Counted from the first letter of the stretch, positions 1 to 6,854 are shown. The stretch is 16,404 bases of DNA from SIG636 sp045604285 (GCA_045604285.1 JAZUNS010000115.1:1-16404); one strand, 5' to 3'. Notes: a model not told the origin generated them from the letters alone. Numbers and translations are program-made.

Positions 1-1145
1 TTTTCATACGGATGCTTATCGATATCAGATACATATACGTCATTGCTCATAACAAACTTACGACATTCTTCTTCAGAGAAAGTTTGATAACTCTCTACAT
101 CACCACTAAAGTTTTTAAATCGCAAAGTTCTAAGGGCAACAGAAGCAACGGCGTGCATTTTTTGTTGTTTCCACAGCGCAGCCTGAAGATAGGCGACAAG
201 CACTTTTTCTACTATTTGATTACTTTTAAAATACCAATTTCTTGTTATAGTGTGAATATATTCTTGAATATTCTTTTTGCCAATAACACTCTTGTATGTT
301 GATACAACTTTATCAACGCCTTCTTTAAAATATTTTACACCATTAGCTTCAACAATATCAATGATTTTTTTGTACTCAGAATCTATTTCCTCAGTAATTT
401 CAGGGTAACAAATATGATATCCTTCTTCTGCTGAACATGTATAACCATTCACCATTTCTTGAATGTTATTGCTGAACACATTTTTATTTAAATAAAGAAT
501 ATTTGCATTTTCTGCCAAACGATATAGTACTACATTACTAGAAGAATAAGTGGAGGTTTCACCTTGCGCAAAATTCTCCAACACCTTGCTAAGCAAATCG
601 CTGTCGCATGTACCTAACTTGGATGATATATAATTTTTAATACCCTCAAAAGTTACTCCTTCTTTTATCGAAGAAAGTATAACACAAGAGACAATATAAT
701 ATTCTTTTGCGGTTTCATTATTAAAGAATTCAGCGACAAGCTGTAAATCCTTTAATTTAGTAGTCGCAATAGAATACGCTTGTCCTCTTGAATACTTATA
801 ATTGCTTGAATTTTCATATTTTTTCAACTTTGACAATTTGGCTTCATTTGTAGGGAAATAATAGTAATGACCATTAAAATCAAAACAGCGCAAAACTGCC
901 GAAAGAACCCTTCTGTTACAGGGTTTATTTAAATGAAACTCTATATAATTTATAATTCTTTCTTTGCTAATTGACCACTCTCTATCACCATCTTTTAAGC
1001 CTCGGGAAAAGTATAAACCATACGCCATTTCATAATAACTATTTGTTTCTTCCTCACTAGGCTTTTCACCAAGACCCAATTGCTGTGTAATATTGTTTAG
1101 GACTTCTTTGATGTTTAACTTGTCTAAAAATTCTTGGATGTTCAT
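1..1145 (-). CDS. Unrecognised protein, partial (C-terminus beyond left edge)
   Basis: A single leftward frame stays open from an ATG at 1145-1143 to base 1, about 381 codons with no stop. An AAAGGAG ribosome site (1159-1153) sits 7 nt upstream. The protein begins MNIQEFLDKLNIKEVLNNIT and is rich in Lys, Glu, Asn, Ile and Tyr. It has no signal peptide or clear membrane segment, so it looks soluble and mostly helical. I do not recognise a domain or catalytic motif and assign no function. The stop of the small upstream frame lies only 3 nt before this start and overlaps its ribosome site, suggesting translational coupling from the promoter near 1427-1455. Codon use is markedly more AT-rich than in the maltodextrin genes, and the adjoining DNA holds mobile-element and ATPase debris, so horizontal acquisition is plausible. 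Gene reality is well supported by length and start signals; function is unknown. Confidence 0.8.
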   Translation of the reverse strand, partial: MNIQEFLDKLNIKEVLNNITQQLGLGEKPSEEETNSYYEMAYGLYFSRGLKDGDREWSISKERIINYIEFHLNKPCNRRVLSAVLRCFDFNGHYYYFPTNEAKLSKLKKYENSSNYKYSRGQAYSIATTKLKDLQLVAEFFNNETAKEYYIVSCVILSSIKEGVTFEGIKNYISSKLGTCDSDLLSKVLENFAQGETSTYSSSNVVLYRLAENANILYLNKNVFSNNIQEMVNGYTCSAEEGYHICYPEITEEIDSEYKKIIDIVEANGVKYFKEGVDKVVSTYKSVIGKKNIQEYIHTITRNWYFKSNQIVEKVLVAYLQAALWKQQKMHAVASVALRTLRFKNFSGDVESYQTFSEEECRKFVMSNDVYVSDIDKHPYE

Positions 1146-1148
1146 TTT

Positions 1149-1340
1149 TTATCTCCTTTGCAAAAATAATTTTAGCGCCAACATTGTCACTATGGTTGCA
1201 CTGTTAAAATAAAAAAGTGCGCCAACCGAAGTTACCGCACCGAAAAACGCAACTCCGATTGTCGCCAAACAAATTACAAGTAGTGAGGATTGCTCCAAAA
1301 CACAACAGCTTGTTGGAATTTGCGTTTTTACCAAATTCAT
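1149..1340 (-). CDS. Small putative membrane protein (63 aa), start uncertain
   Basis: This leftward frame starts MNLVKTQIPTSC and is dominated by hydrophobic stretches (SSLLVICLATIGVAFFGAV, then LFYFNSATIVTMLALKLF) ending in basic LQRR, as expected for one or two membrane helices with a positive cytoplasmic tail. Its TAA lies 3 nt before the next gene's ATG, and its last codons contain that gene's AGGAG site, which supports a real coupled pair. No Shine-Dalgarno sequence precedes the ATG at 1340. The same frame stays open upstream to a TGA at 1436-1434 and would encode another hydrophobic stretch (WVGGLFYFTGCIIPF), but no ATG, GTG or TTG occurs there, although an AGGAGG lies at 1399-1394. 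That upstream stretch resembles the later SVGALFYFNSATIV in protein and partly in DNA. It could be a frame-damaged or internally duplicated gene. Function unknown. Confidence 0.5.
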   Translation of the reverse strand: MNLVKTQIPTSCCVLEQSSLLVICLATIGVAFFGAVTSVGALFYFNSATIVTMLALKLFLQRR

Positions 1341-1421
1341 AAAACTGTTATGTTCGCAAAAGGGTATAATACACCCTGTGAAATAAAAAAGTCCTCCTAC
1401 CCAATATGTAATTTGTTTGGC
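1264..1421. repeat. Separated inverted repeat, 15 bp arms
   Basis: GCCAAACAAATTACA at 1264-1278 is repeated exactly as its reverse complement at 1407-1421, with 128 bases between the arms. Similarity may extend past the arms with small gaps (GTAGTGAGGA against GTAGGAGGA). The arms flank most of the small membrane-protein frame and lie in the leader of the leftward unit. This may be an old inverted duplication; its role is unknown. Confidence 0.5.
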
Positions 1422-1426
1422 ATACT

Positions 1427-1455
1427 CATTATATCACCTTTTTGGAAGAAAAGCA
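1427..1455 (-). promoter_or_regulatory. Leftward sigma-A type promoter for the unknown gene pair
   Basis: On the minus strand TTGCTT (-35) is followed after exactly 17 bases by a consensus TATAAT (-10), placing the start of transcription near base 1420. It faces the small membrane-protein frame and the large unknown gene and gives a leader of roughly 80 bases before the ATG at 1340. The -10 box matches consensus fully; the -35 differs at two or three positions. Confidence 0.6.
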
Positions 1456-1525
1456 ATATGTTTATAATATTTTGACCCCCCATCGGCGTATTTTCTATAA
1501 TTTGAAACCCGCAGAATACCCGTGC

Positions 1526-1559
1526 AAGACTTTACTCCCTATTTTTAGATTAAAGTCTT
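1526..1559 (+). other. Hairpin (9-bp arms)
   Basis: AAGACTTTA (1526-1534) can pair with TAAAGTCTT (1551-1559) across a 16-base loop, followed by TTCTTG. It lies just upstream of a stronger terminator and is not linked to any gene I can identify. Confidence 0.3.
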
Positions 1560-1591
1560 TCTTGTATCAATTTTGCGTTACCTTTACAGAT

Positions 1592-1648
1592 AAGAACGAA
1601 AGTTATGATGATACCATTGGTATTGCAACTTTCGTTCTTTTCTTTTTA
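1592..1648 (+). terminator. Orphan rightward rho-independent terminator
   Basis: AAGAACGAAAGTT (1592-1604) pairs perfectly with AACTTTCGTTCTT (1627-1639). The loop can itself fold (ATACC/GGTAT), and the hairpin is followed by the T-rich run TTCTTTTT. It is a well-formed rightward terminator, but no rightward gene is recognisable upstream, so it is probably left over from a lost gene or belongs to an excised element. Confidence 0.6.
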
Positions 1649-1695
1649 TCAAAATTGCCTGTAACACAAGGCTTTGGGGCTATGTGGCAAAAAAG

Positions 1696-1876
1696 AATAG
1701 TTTCATTATTTTTCCTCCGGCACTCATTTCGATGCTTTTTAGGGGTGTTTTGATACCTTGCAGCGATGCGGAAATTCACAATGATACTTTTCTCAAAAAA
1801 ATAATTTCATTGTGACCGAGATTAGTTTCATTGTAGGAGACAAGTTTCATTGTCAAAAGAATAGTTTCAGCGTGAA
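1696..1876. repeat. Iterated TTTCATTGT motifs, possible end of a lost IS21-like element
   Basis: Four direct copies of TTTCA(T/G) followed by (T/C)GT begin at 1805, 1826, 1845 and 1865, a spacing of about 20 bp (two helix turns). Each is preceded by a similar A/T-rich lead such as AATAG or ATTAG. A partial copy lies at 1701 (TTTCATTATT), and an inverted one lies within 1773-1786 (GTATCATTGTGAA on the minus strand). Multiple phased terminal repeats that bind transposase are typical of IS21-family ends, from general knowledge. No IstA or IstB gene is present, so at most one end or a scar remains. Other explanations are a protein-binding iteron or a regulator site. Confidence 0.45.
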
Positions 1877-1916
1877 AAAACAGCCCTTACTACCGCTTGA
1901 GTAGTAGGGGCTGTTT
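1872..1916 (-). terminator. Leftward rho-independent terminator for the ATPase remnant
   Basis: AAACAGCCCTTACTAC (1878-1893) pairs with GTAGTAGGGGCTGTTT (1901-1916), a 16-bp stem with one G-U pair and a 7-base loop. Read leftward it is followed by a run of T, which makes it a strong terminator. It lies 13 bases past the last stop of the leftward gene remnant at 1929-2150 and so probably ended that lost gene. Confidence 0.65.
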
Positions 1917-1928
1917 GGTTTCATAGGA

Positions 1929-2038
1929 TTATAACTGCAAAATGCTGATATCCATCTTCGTGTTTTCGATGTAGTGCTTGTACATTGTTTCAGCCGGAAG
2001 TAAACGAATCTGTATGTCCTGCAGACCGAGGCGGCTTA
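1929..2038 (-). pseudogene. C-terminal remnant of a leftward gene, unassigned
   Basis: This short leftward frame reads LSRLGLQDIQIRLLPAET followed by MYKHYIENTKMDISILQL and ends in TAA at 1931-1929, close to a leftward terminator. The amino-acid pattern looks like a genuine protein tail: charged and hydrophobic residues alternate and the end is clean. It has no start or ribosome site. It is in a different frame from the ATPase fragment that abuts it, so the two may be pieces of one gene joined by an internal deletion. I do not recognise the family. Confidence 0.4.
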
Positions 2039-2150
2039 ACATAGCAACTGGAACACATCACCAAAAACAGCCGCTACATTAGCACGATTGATTTCCTCAA
2101 TAATAAGCAATCTCTTTAGCAATTTACAACCCTCCTCAATAGAAAGCAAA
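2036..2150 (-). pseudogene. Fragment of an AAA ATPase, McrB/MoxR-like Walker B region
   Basis: The leftward frame contains LLIIEEINRANVAAVFGDVF followed by QLLC and a stop at 2038-2036. The pattern of hydrophobic residues, acidic pair, I-N-R and F-G-D/E matches the Walker B and following helix of McrB-type and related AAA ATPases (typically I-D/E-E-I-N-R-x-N with F-G-E-L-x-x-L-I/L-E). No Walker A segment is present upstream: the frame runs into a GC-rich hairpin. It is therefore a short remnant of a larger ATPase, possibly from a restriction or defence system. It seems to share a terminator with the neighbouring C-terminal remnant. Confidence 0.5.
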
Positions 2151-2175
2151 CGGGGGCGGAACTTGTCCGCCCCCG
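2151..2175. other. GC-rich perfect hairpin
   Basis: CGGGGGCGGA (2151-2160) pairs with TCCGCCCCCG (2166-2175) around the 5-base loop ACTTG. No T-run follows on either strand, so it is not a typical terminator. It is the first of a series of hairpins leading up to the malQ promoter. Confidence 0.6.
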
Positions 2176-2216
2176 AAGTATTACGGTGTTTCGACGTCGG
2201 AGCCTTGACAGCAAGA

Positions 2217-2282
2217 GATATTCTGCGCCCGGTGGGCGCAAATATCCGCAGCGGTTAGCCGCCTCGCAGAGCGCAATGCGCT
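2217..2282. repeat. REP-like hairpin cluster before malQ
   Basis: GATATT-C-TGCGCCC (2217-2230) pairs with GGGCGCA-AATATC (2234-2246) around a GGT loop, with a single bulged C. It is followed by GCGG-TTAG-CCGC (2251-2262) and AGCGC-AAT-GCGCT (2270-2282). Three hairpins in 66 bases without an ORF suggest a REP/BIME-like repeat or a small structured RNA; only a genome-wide copy count can decide. The malQ promoter starts 16 bases downstream. Confidence 0.45.
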
Positions 2283-2298
2283 ACATAGCAAAAAGCCG

Positions 2299-2330
2299 TT
2301 GACTATTTTGCGGTGATGAGATATAATATC
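2299..2330 (+). promoter_or_regulatory. Promoter of the malQ-pullulanase unit
   Basis: TTGACT (2299-2304) and TATAAT (2322-2327) are separated by 17 bases, close to the sigma-A consensus. The -10 lies inside the near-perfect palindrome GATATAATATC (2320-2330), which could be an operator half-hidden in the promoter. Transcription would start near 2334. This rules out the upstream in-frame GTG and ATG at 2313-2318 as translation starts. Confidence 0.75.
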
Positions 2331-2352
2331 CATAAGGTTCAAGAAATGTTAT

Positions 2353-2357
2353 GGAGG
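2353..2357 (+). promoter_or_regulatory. Ribosome binding site deciding the malQ TTG start
   Basis: GGAGG lies 6 bases before the TTG at 2364. No comparable site precedes the in-frame ATG at 2346, and earlier starts fall at or before the predicted transcription start. Confidence 0.7.
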
Positions 2358-2363
2358 CACGTT

Positions 2364-3875
2364 TTGAAAGAAAACCTAAAAAACTTCGGTTTTTCTCATA
2401 AATGCGGTATAATAATGCCCGTAAGCTCCTTGCCATCGCCATATGGCATAGGCGGTTTTGGTAAGGGCGCCTTTGATTTTGTGGATTTTCTTGCCGCCAC
2501 GGGGCAAAAGTGCTGGCAGGTACTGCCCCTCAACCCCACCTCCTATGGCGACAGCCCTTATCAATCTCCCGCAACTCTGGCAGGCAATCCTTATTTCATC
2601 GACCTTCCGTTGCTTAAAAGCGGTGGGTTGCTTACAGCGGAAGAGCTTAAGGCGGTCAGATGCGATTCCAGCAGGGTAGATTACGGATTCCTTTTTAAAA
2701 CACGTTACACTGTGTTAAGGAAGGCTTACAGCCGTTTCAAGCCCAATGGTGCTTATAAGGCTTTTTGCAAGTGTGAAAGAGCGTGGCTTGAGGATTATGC
2801 CCTTTTTATGGCTCTCAAGTGTCGCTACGGATACGCTCCCTGGACAGAGTGGAGTGAGGAGCATAGGGATCATCGTTCCGCTGTTGCCTATAGCGGTGAA
2901 TACGAAATCGAAATGGATTTCTGGCGCTTCGTGCAATATGAATTTCATATCCAATGGCAAAATGTACGTAGATACGCACACAGCAAGGGGATAGTTATCA
3001 TCGGAGATATGCCTATTTACGTGGCTTACGATAGCATGGATCTGTGGCGCACGCCTGAGCAGTTTCAGTTAGATGATAAGCTTAAGCCTACCGTTGTAGC
3101 AGGCTGTCCACCCGATGGGTTCTCGCCTTACGGTCAGCGTTGGGGCAATCCGCTTTACGATTGGGACGCTATGGAAACGTACGGCTTCAGCTGGTGGATT
3201 CATCGTATAAAACGATGCTTTGCACTTTATGATATAATGCGTATAGATCATTTTCGTGGTTTTGCAGGCTATTTTGCTATCCCTGCCGAAGACGAAAACG
3301 CAAGACGTGGTCAGTGGCGCATCGCAAAGGGCAGGGAGCTTTTCGATGAAGTTGCAAGAGTTATCCCCACGGCGAGGATAATTGCCGAGGATTTGGGCTT
3401 TATAACCGAGGATGTGAGGGAGCTGCTTGCCCACACAGGATTTCCGGGGATGAAGGATATGCAGTTCGCCTTTTTTGATGACGACAGCGAGTTTTTGCCA
3501 CGTACCTACACTACGGATAACTGCGTTGTATATGCCGCCTCGCAGGATACAGACAGACTAAAAAGCTGGTATAAAGGGCTCGGTGGGGAAACGTTGGTTC
3601 GTTTCAATAGAGAGTGTCCAAGGGTTAAGGGGCAAAGCGGCGTTTACAGGGTGATAGAATTTTGTATGCGCAGTCGTGCCAATCTGTGTATGGTACCTTT
3701 ACAGGATTACCTGGAGCTGGATAACGAAAGAGGACGTATGAACATCCCTGCCGTTGCCGAGGGCAACTGGGCTTGGCGTGTATCGTCACGGTACGCTACG
3801 GAGGCTCTGAAATCAAAAGTGCTTGATATGGCTGTCCGCACGGGAAGAAGCACAGCGGATACAACAAAAAACTAA
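2364..3875 (+). CDS. malQ: 4-alpha-glucanotransferase (amylomaltase, GH77)
   Basis: Cytosolic MalQ moves alpha-1,4-glucan segments between maltodextrins, releasing glucose and longer chains. From the TTG start it has 503 residues, the normal length. The family hallmarks are PVSSLPSPYGIGGFG near the N-terminus, GDMPIYVAYDS, CPPDGFSPYGQRWGNPLYDW, RIDHFRGF with the nucleophile Asp295, AEDLG with acid/base Glu342, and transition-state Asp395. The motif around Asp395 reads YAASQDTD where GH77 enzymes normally have T-H-D-N, so Gln394 replaces the usual His. The C-terminal RMN-P segment reads RMNIPAVAEGNWAWR, also slightly divergent. It is the first gene of a two-gene unit, 39 bases before the pullulanase ATG, with its own promoter, and would process sugars imported by the downstream transporter. 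The family is certain; activity may be altered by the His change. Confidence 0.93.
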   Translation: MKENLKNFGFSHKCGIIMPVSSLPSPYGIGGFGKGAFDFVDFLAATGQKCWQVLPLNPTSYGDSPYQSPATLAGNPYFIDLPLLKSGGLLTAEELKAVRCDSSRVDYGFLFKTRYTVLRKAYSRFKPNGAYKAFCKCERAWLEDYALFMALKCRYGYAPWTEWSEEHRDHRSAVAYSGEYEIEMDFWRFVQYEFHIQWQNVRRYAHSKGIVIIGDMPIYVAYDSMDLWRTPEQFQLDDKLKPTVVAGCPPDGFSPYGQRWGNPLYDWDAMETYGFSWWIHRIKRCFALYDIMRIDHFRGFAGYFAIPAEDENARRGQWRIAKGRELFDEVARVIPTARIIAEDLGFITEDVRELLAHTGFPGMKDMQFAFFDDDSEFLPRTYTTDNCVVYAASQDTDRLKSWYKGLGGETLVRFNRECPRVKGQSGVYRVIEFCMRSRANLCMVPLQDYLELDNERGRMNIPAVAEGNWAWRVSSRYATEALKSKVLDMAVRTGRSTADTTKN

Positions 3876-3914
3876 CAGATAAACTGATAATAAACTGATA
3901 TGGAGAGGTATATT

Positions 3915-6572
3915 ATGAAGACGAAAAAACTGTTAAGCAGCACAACAGCATTGCTTTTGGCACTTTGTATGGCTATGACAGTGGTTTTCACAGCCTGCGG
4001 TGGCGAAGGCGGCAATTCTTCAGACGCTTCCTCTGCTGACAGCAGCGACGGTGGTTACGTTATGCCTGATGACGAGTACACCATCCCCAAGGAAGAGGGG
4101 CATAATCAGATAACCTTCTACTGGTCATACCCCGGCATTATCGAGAATGCTGACGTATGGGTGTGGTGGGATGGCAAGGAGGGCAGCGGCTACCTTTTGC
4201 ACAAATGTGATTACGGCGCAAAGGCAGTTATTAATGTGCCTGAAGAGATAGATCAGGTAGGCTTTATCGTACGCCGTGACTGTTCCGAGCCGGGCGGCTC
4301 CGCTTGGGGGAACGCCACAAAGGACTTCTCCGAGGATCGCTTTGCGATACTGGAGGGAACAGACACCTTTATATATCTTAAAAGCGGCGATTCCGCTCAA
4401 TACACCAGCAACGACGGAGGCAAGACTTTGGAAATGATAAAGAAATTCTCCCTTGCGGGGATGAAGGATTTTCATACCATAAAATATAGCCTTACACCCA
4501 AGACGCTTATAGAACAGTATTCTCAGGTAAAGGTATACGAGGGTGACAAGGAGCTTACCGTTATAGAGCTCAGCAGTATCGGCAAGGAAAGCGTAAACGG
4601 TACCATTGTGGTGGATGAAACACTTGATATATCCAAGTCCTACGAGGTGGAGATAGAAGGCTACGGCAGAAAAGCAGTAGTGCCTACCGAGATTTTTGAC
4701 AGCGCAGATTTTGCTGAGAGCTATCACTACAGCGGTAACGATCTTGGTGCGGTAATAAATGGCGACAGCACTACGTTCAAGGTTTGGGCGCCTACCGCTT
4801 CCGCAGTGGTGCTTAACCTGTATTCCGCAGGTAACGGTGATACTCAAATCAAGGACGTCGATATGGTAAAGGGCGAAAAGGGTGTGTGGTCACACACCGA
4901 AAAATGCGGTCACGGCACCTACTATACCTATACCGTAACCACCTCCGTCGGAACACAAACGGCAACCGATCCATACGCTAAGTCTGCAGGTCTTAACGGC
5001 GACAGAAGTATGGTGATAGACCTATCCCTTACCAACCCTGAGGGTTGGGGCGCCGCTTTTGATCCCGAGATAGATTCCTATACCGACGCAGTAATATGGG
5101 AAGTACACGTTCGTGACTTCAGTAACAGAATAGAAGCCTCTCAATATAAGGGTAAATACCTTGCCTTTACCGAAACTGGGCTAAAGAACAGCAAGGGCGC
5201 AGCCGTAGGTATAGACTACCTTAAGGAACTTGGCGTTACCCACGTCCATCTGCTTCCCGTATACGATTATGCTACTGTTAACGAAGCGGACCCTGACAGC
5301 GGATTCAACTGGGGTTATGATCCTAAAAACTACAACGTACCCGAAGGTAGCTACAGCACCGATCCGTACAAGGGAGAGGTGAGAGTTAAGGAATATAAGC
5401 AGATGGTGCAGGCGCTTCACAATGCAGGCATCGGCGTGATAATGGACGTGGTATACAACCACACCTATGATGCAAACAGCTCCTTCAACAGAATAGTTCC
5501 TTATTACTACTACAGATATACCGCTACAGGTGCTAATTCAAGCGCCAGCGGATGTGGTAACGATACCGCATCCGAGCGTTATATGTTCGGAAAGTTTATG
5601 GTAGACAGCGTAAGCTACTGGGCTGATGAGTACGATCTTGACGGATTCCGTTTTGACCTTATGGGGCTTCACGACCTTGAAACTATGAAGGAAGTAGAGG
5701 CAGCCGTTCACGCTATCAACCCTAAGGCTATAATCTACGGAGAGGGCTGGACAATGGGGGCTACCATTGACGGTAGCGCTCAGGCAAACCAGGGCAATAT
5801 CAGCAAGGTACCTGTAAGTGAGGGTGCTATAGGCAGTATCGCTGTATTTAATGACGCTATCCGTGACGGACTTAAGGGTAGTGTGTTCACCCATACCTCT
5901 CAGGGCTACATCAGCGGTGCTTATGCAGGCAACGCAGATAAGGTTAAGTTTGGTATAATGGGCGGCAGAGGAAACGCCGCAGGCTGGCAGGTAAGCGGTG
6001 CTATGGTAATAAACTACATGAGCGCCCACGATAACCACAGCCTATGGGATAAGCTCGCTATATCCAATCCCGACAACACGGTAGAGGAACGTATGGCTAT
6101 GAACCGTCTTGGTGCTGCAATACTGATGGTATCTCAGGGCACTCCCTTTATGCAGGCGGGCGAGGAGATGCTTCGCACCAAAAACGGGGACGAAAACAGC
6201 TATAAGTCCTCTGACGCCATAAACAACATCGATTGGGAAGTGCTTTATGAGGGCTCCGACCAAATGAATATGGTAGCGTACTACGCAGGTCTGATAGAGA
6301 TGCGCCGTGCAAATGATATATTTACCGCTGCGGGCAACGTGGCTGTAAGCTTTGAGAATATGTCAGGCGGCGGTATGGCTGTCCACTATGACAACCATAT
6401 GGGCGGTAAGGCTCTGGTGCTTATCAATCCTACGGCAGAGGCTGACAGCTACACCCTTCAGGGGGAGTGGAGGCTCATTGCAACAGGTACCGAGGCAGGC
6501 AGCCAGACCATCGCAGTAGAAAGTGGCGAAGTAAGCGTTGATGCCGTAAGCGTAAGAGTTTACGTTAAATAG
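3915..6572 (+). CDS. pulA: Type I pullulanase, surface lipoprotein (GH13)
   Basis: This enzyme hydrolyses alpha-1,6 branch bonds in pullulan, amylopectin and limit dextrins. The ATG at 3915 is chosen because GGAGAGG (3902-3908) lies 6 bases upstream; an ATG at 3900 would overlap it. The 885-residue product begins with a lipoprotein signal whose lipobox FTAC puts the lipid-bearing Cys at 28, followed by a Ser/Asp-rich linker. Residues about 55-180 (ITFYWSYPG, VWVWWDG) resemble a CBM41/PUD starch-binding domain. Residues about 270-360 (STTFKVWAPTA) resemble CBM48. The catalytic barrel has the pullulanase signature FNWGYDP (464-470), DVVYNHT (511-517), DGFRFD with nucleophile Asp581, YGEGW with Glu610 and SAHDN with Asp706. 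A C-terminal beta domain follows. It sits behind malQ in the same unit and probably debranches starch at the cell surface. Confidence 0.93.
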   Translation: MKTKKLLSSTTALLLALCMAMTVVFTACGGEGGNSSDASSADSSDGGYVMPDDEYTIPKEEGHNQITFYWSYPGIIENADVWVWWDGKEGSGYLLHKCDYGAKAVINVPEEIDQVGFIVRRDCSEPGGSAWGNATKDFSEDRFAILEGTDTFIYLKSGDSAQYTSNDGGKTLEMIKKFSLAGMKDFHTIKYSLTPKTLIEQYSQVKVYEGDKELTVIELSSIGKESVNGTIVVDETLDISKSYEVEIEGYGRKAVVPTEIFDSADFAESYHYSGNDLGAVINGDSTTFKVWAPTASAVVLNLYSAGNGDTQIKDVDMVKGEKGVWSHTEKCGHGTYYTYTVTTSVGTQTATDPYAKSAGLNGDRSMVIDLSLTNPEGWGAAFDPEIDSYTDAVIWEVHVRDFSNRIEASQYKGKYLAFTETGLKNSKGAAVGIDYLKELGVTHVHLLPVYDYATVNEADPDSGFNWGYDPKNYNVPEGSYSTDPYKGEVRVKEYKQMVQALHNAGIGVIMDVVYNHTYDANSSFNRIVPYYYYRYTATGANSSASGCGNDTASERYMFGKFMVDSVSYWADEYDLDGFRFDLMGLHDLETMKEVEAAVHAINPKAIIYGEGWTMGATIDGSAQANQGNISKVPVSEGAIGSIAVFNDAIRDGLKGSVFTHTSQGYISGAYAGNADKVKFGIMGGRGNAAGWQVSGAMVINYMSAHDNHSLWDKLAISNPDNTVEERMAMNRLGAAILMVSQGTPFMQAGEEMLRTKNGDENSYKSSDAINNIDWEVLYEGSDQMNMVAYYAGLIEMRRANDIFTAAGNVAVSFENMSGGGMAVHYDNHMGGKALVLINPTAEADSYTLQGEWRLIATGTEAGSQTIAVESGEVSVDAVSVRVYVK

Positions 6573-6584
6573 CTTTTTTGTAAC

Positions 6585-6614
6585 GAAAGGAGACACCGTA
6601 ATGTGCCTCCTTTC
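6585..6614. repeat. Hairpin copy A (ATTACG-loop type)
   Basis: GAAAGGAG (6585-6592) pairs with CTCCTTTC (6607-6614), and after one mismatch CAC pairs with GTG around the loop CGTAAT (ATTACG on the other strand). A diverged copy with the same loop is at 6734-6764. The hairpin begins 12 bases after the pullulanase stop. Confidence 0.6.
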
Positions 6615-6677
6615 AGCTTGATGACAGGTTTGTCATCAAGCTGAGATAATCCAAGGAGCTAATCCTCGGATTATCTT
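6615..6677 (+). terminator. Tandem hairpins ending the malQ-pullulanase unit
   Basis: AGCTTGATGACA (6615-6626) pairs perfectly with TGTCATCAAGCT (6631-6642) around GGTT. Immediately after, AGATAATCC (6644-6652) plus AGGA pair with TCCT plus GGATTATCT (6668-6676), followed by TCTTTATG. The first is a very stable stem without a T-run; the second has a modest T-rich tail. Together they probably end or protect the upstream mRNA. Confidence 0.5.
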
Positions 6678-6733
6678 CTTTATGAGAGTAAAATTTATGC
6701 CTTTTTCGTGTTTTGTGCCTTTGTTAGTGGTCT

Positions 6734-6764
6734 GAAAAGAGGCACCGTAATGTGCCTTCTTTTC
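6734..6764. repeat. Hairpin copy B (ATTACG-loop type)
   Basis: GAAAAGAGGCAC (6734-6745) pairs with GTGCC-T-TCTTTTC (6752-6764) with one bulged T and the loop CGTAAT. The loop and inner stem match copy A at 6585-6614, while the outer stem has changed on both sides in a way that keeps pairing. Confidence 0.6.
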
Positions 6765-6854
6765 CAAGTTGATTAATAATCGCAAATAGATATTCGCAAA
6801 ATGCACAAAATACAGGTGCAATATTTATGTAATAGCTGGAAGAAATTTTTTCTC

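Noticed and set aside
12..302. 96-codon plus-strand frame
   Set aside because: It lies within the long leftward open frame 1-1145, which has a proper start and ribosome site.
1442..1753. 103-codon plus-strand frame in the intergenic region
   Set aside because: It has no ribosome site, its composition is low-complexity, and it runs straight through a strong terminator hairpin.
1805..1876. CRISPR array
   Set aside because: The repeats are only about 9 bases with no unique spacers of constant length and no cas genes; they fit transposon-end or iteron repeats better.
2313..2363. Longer malQ start at the in-frame GTG/ATG at 2313-2318 or ATG at 2346
   Set aside because: These lie on or near the predicted promoter and transcription start and lack ribosome sites; the TTG at 2364 follows GGAGG and gives the normal family length.
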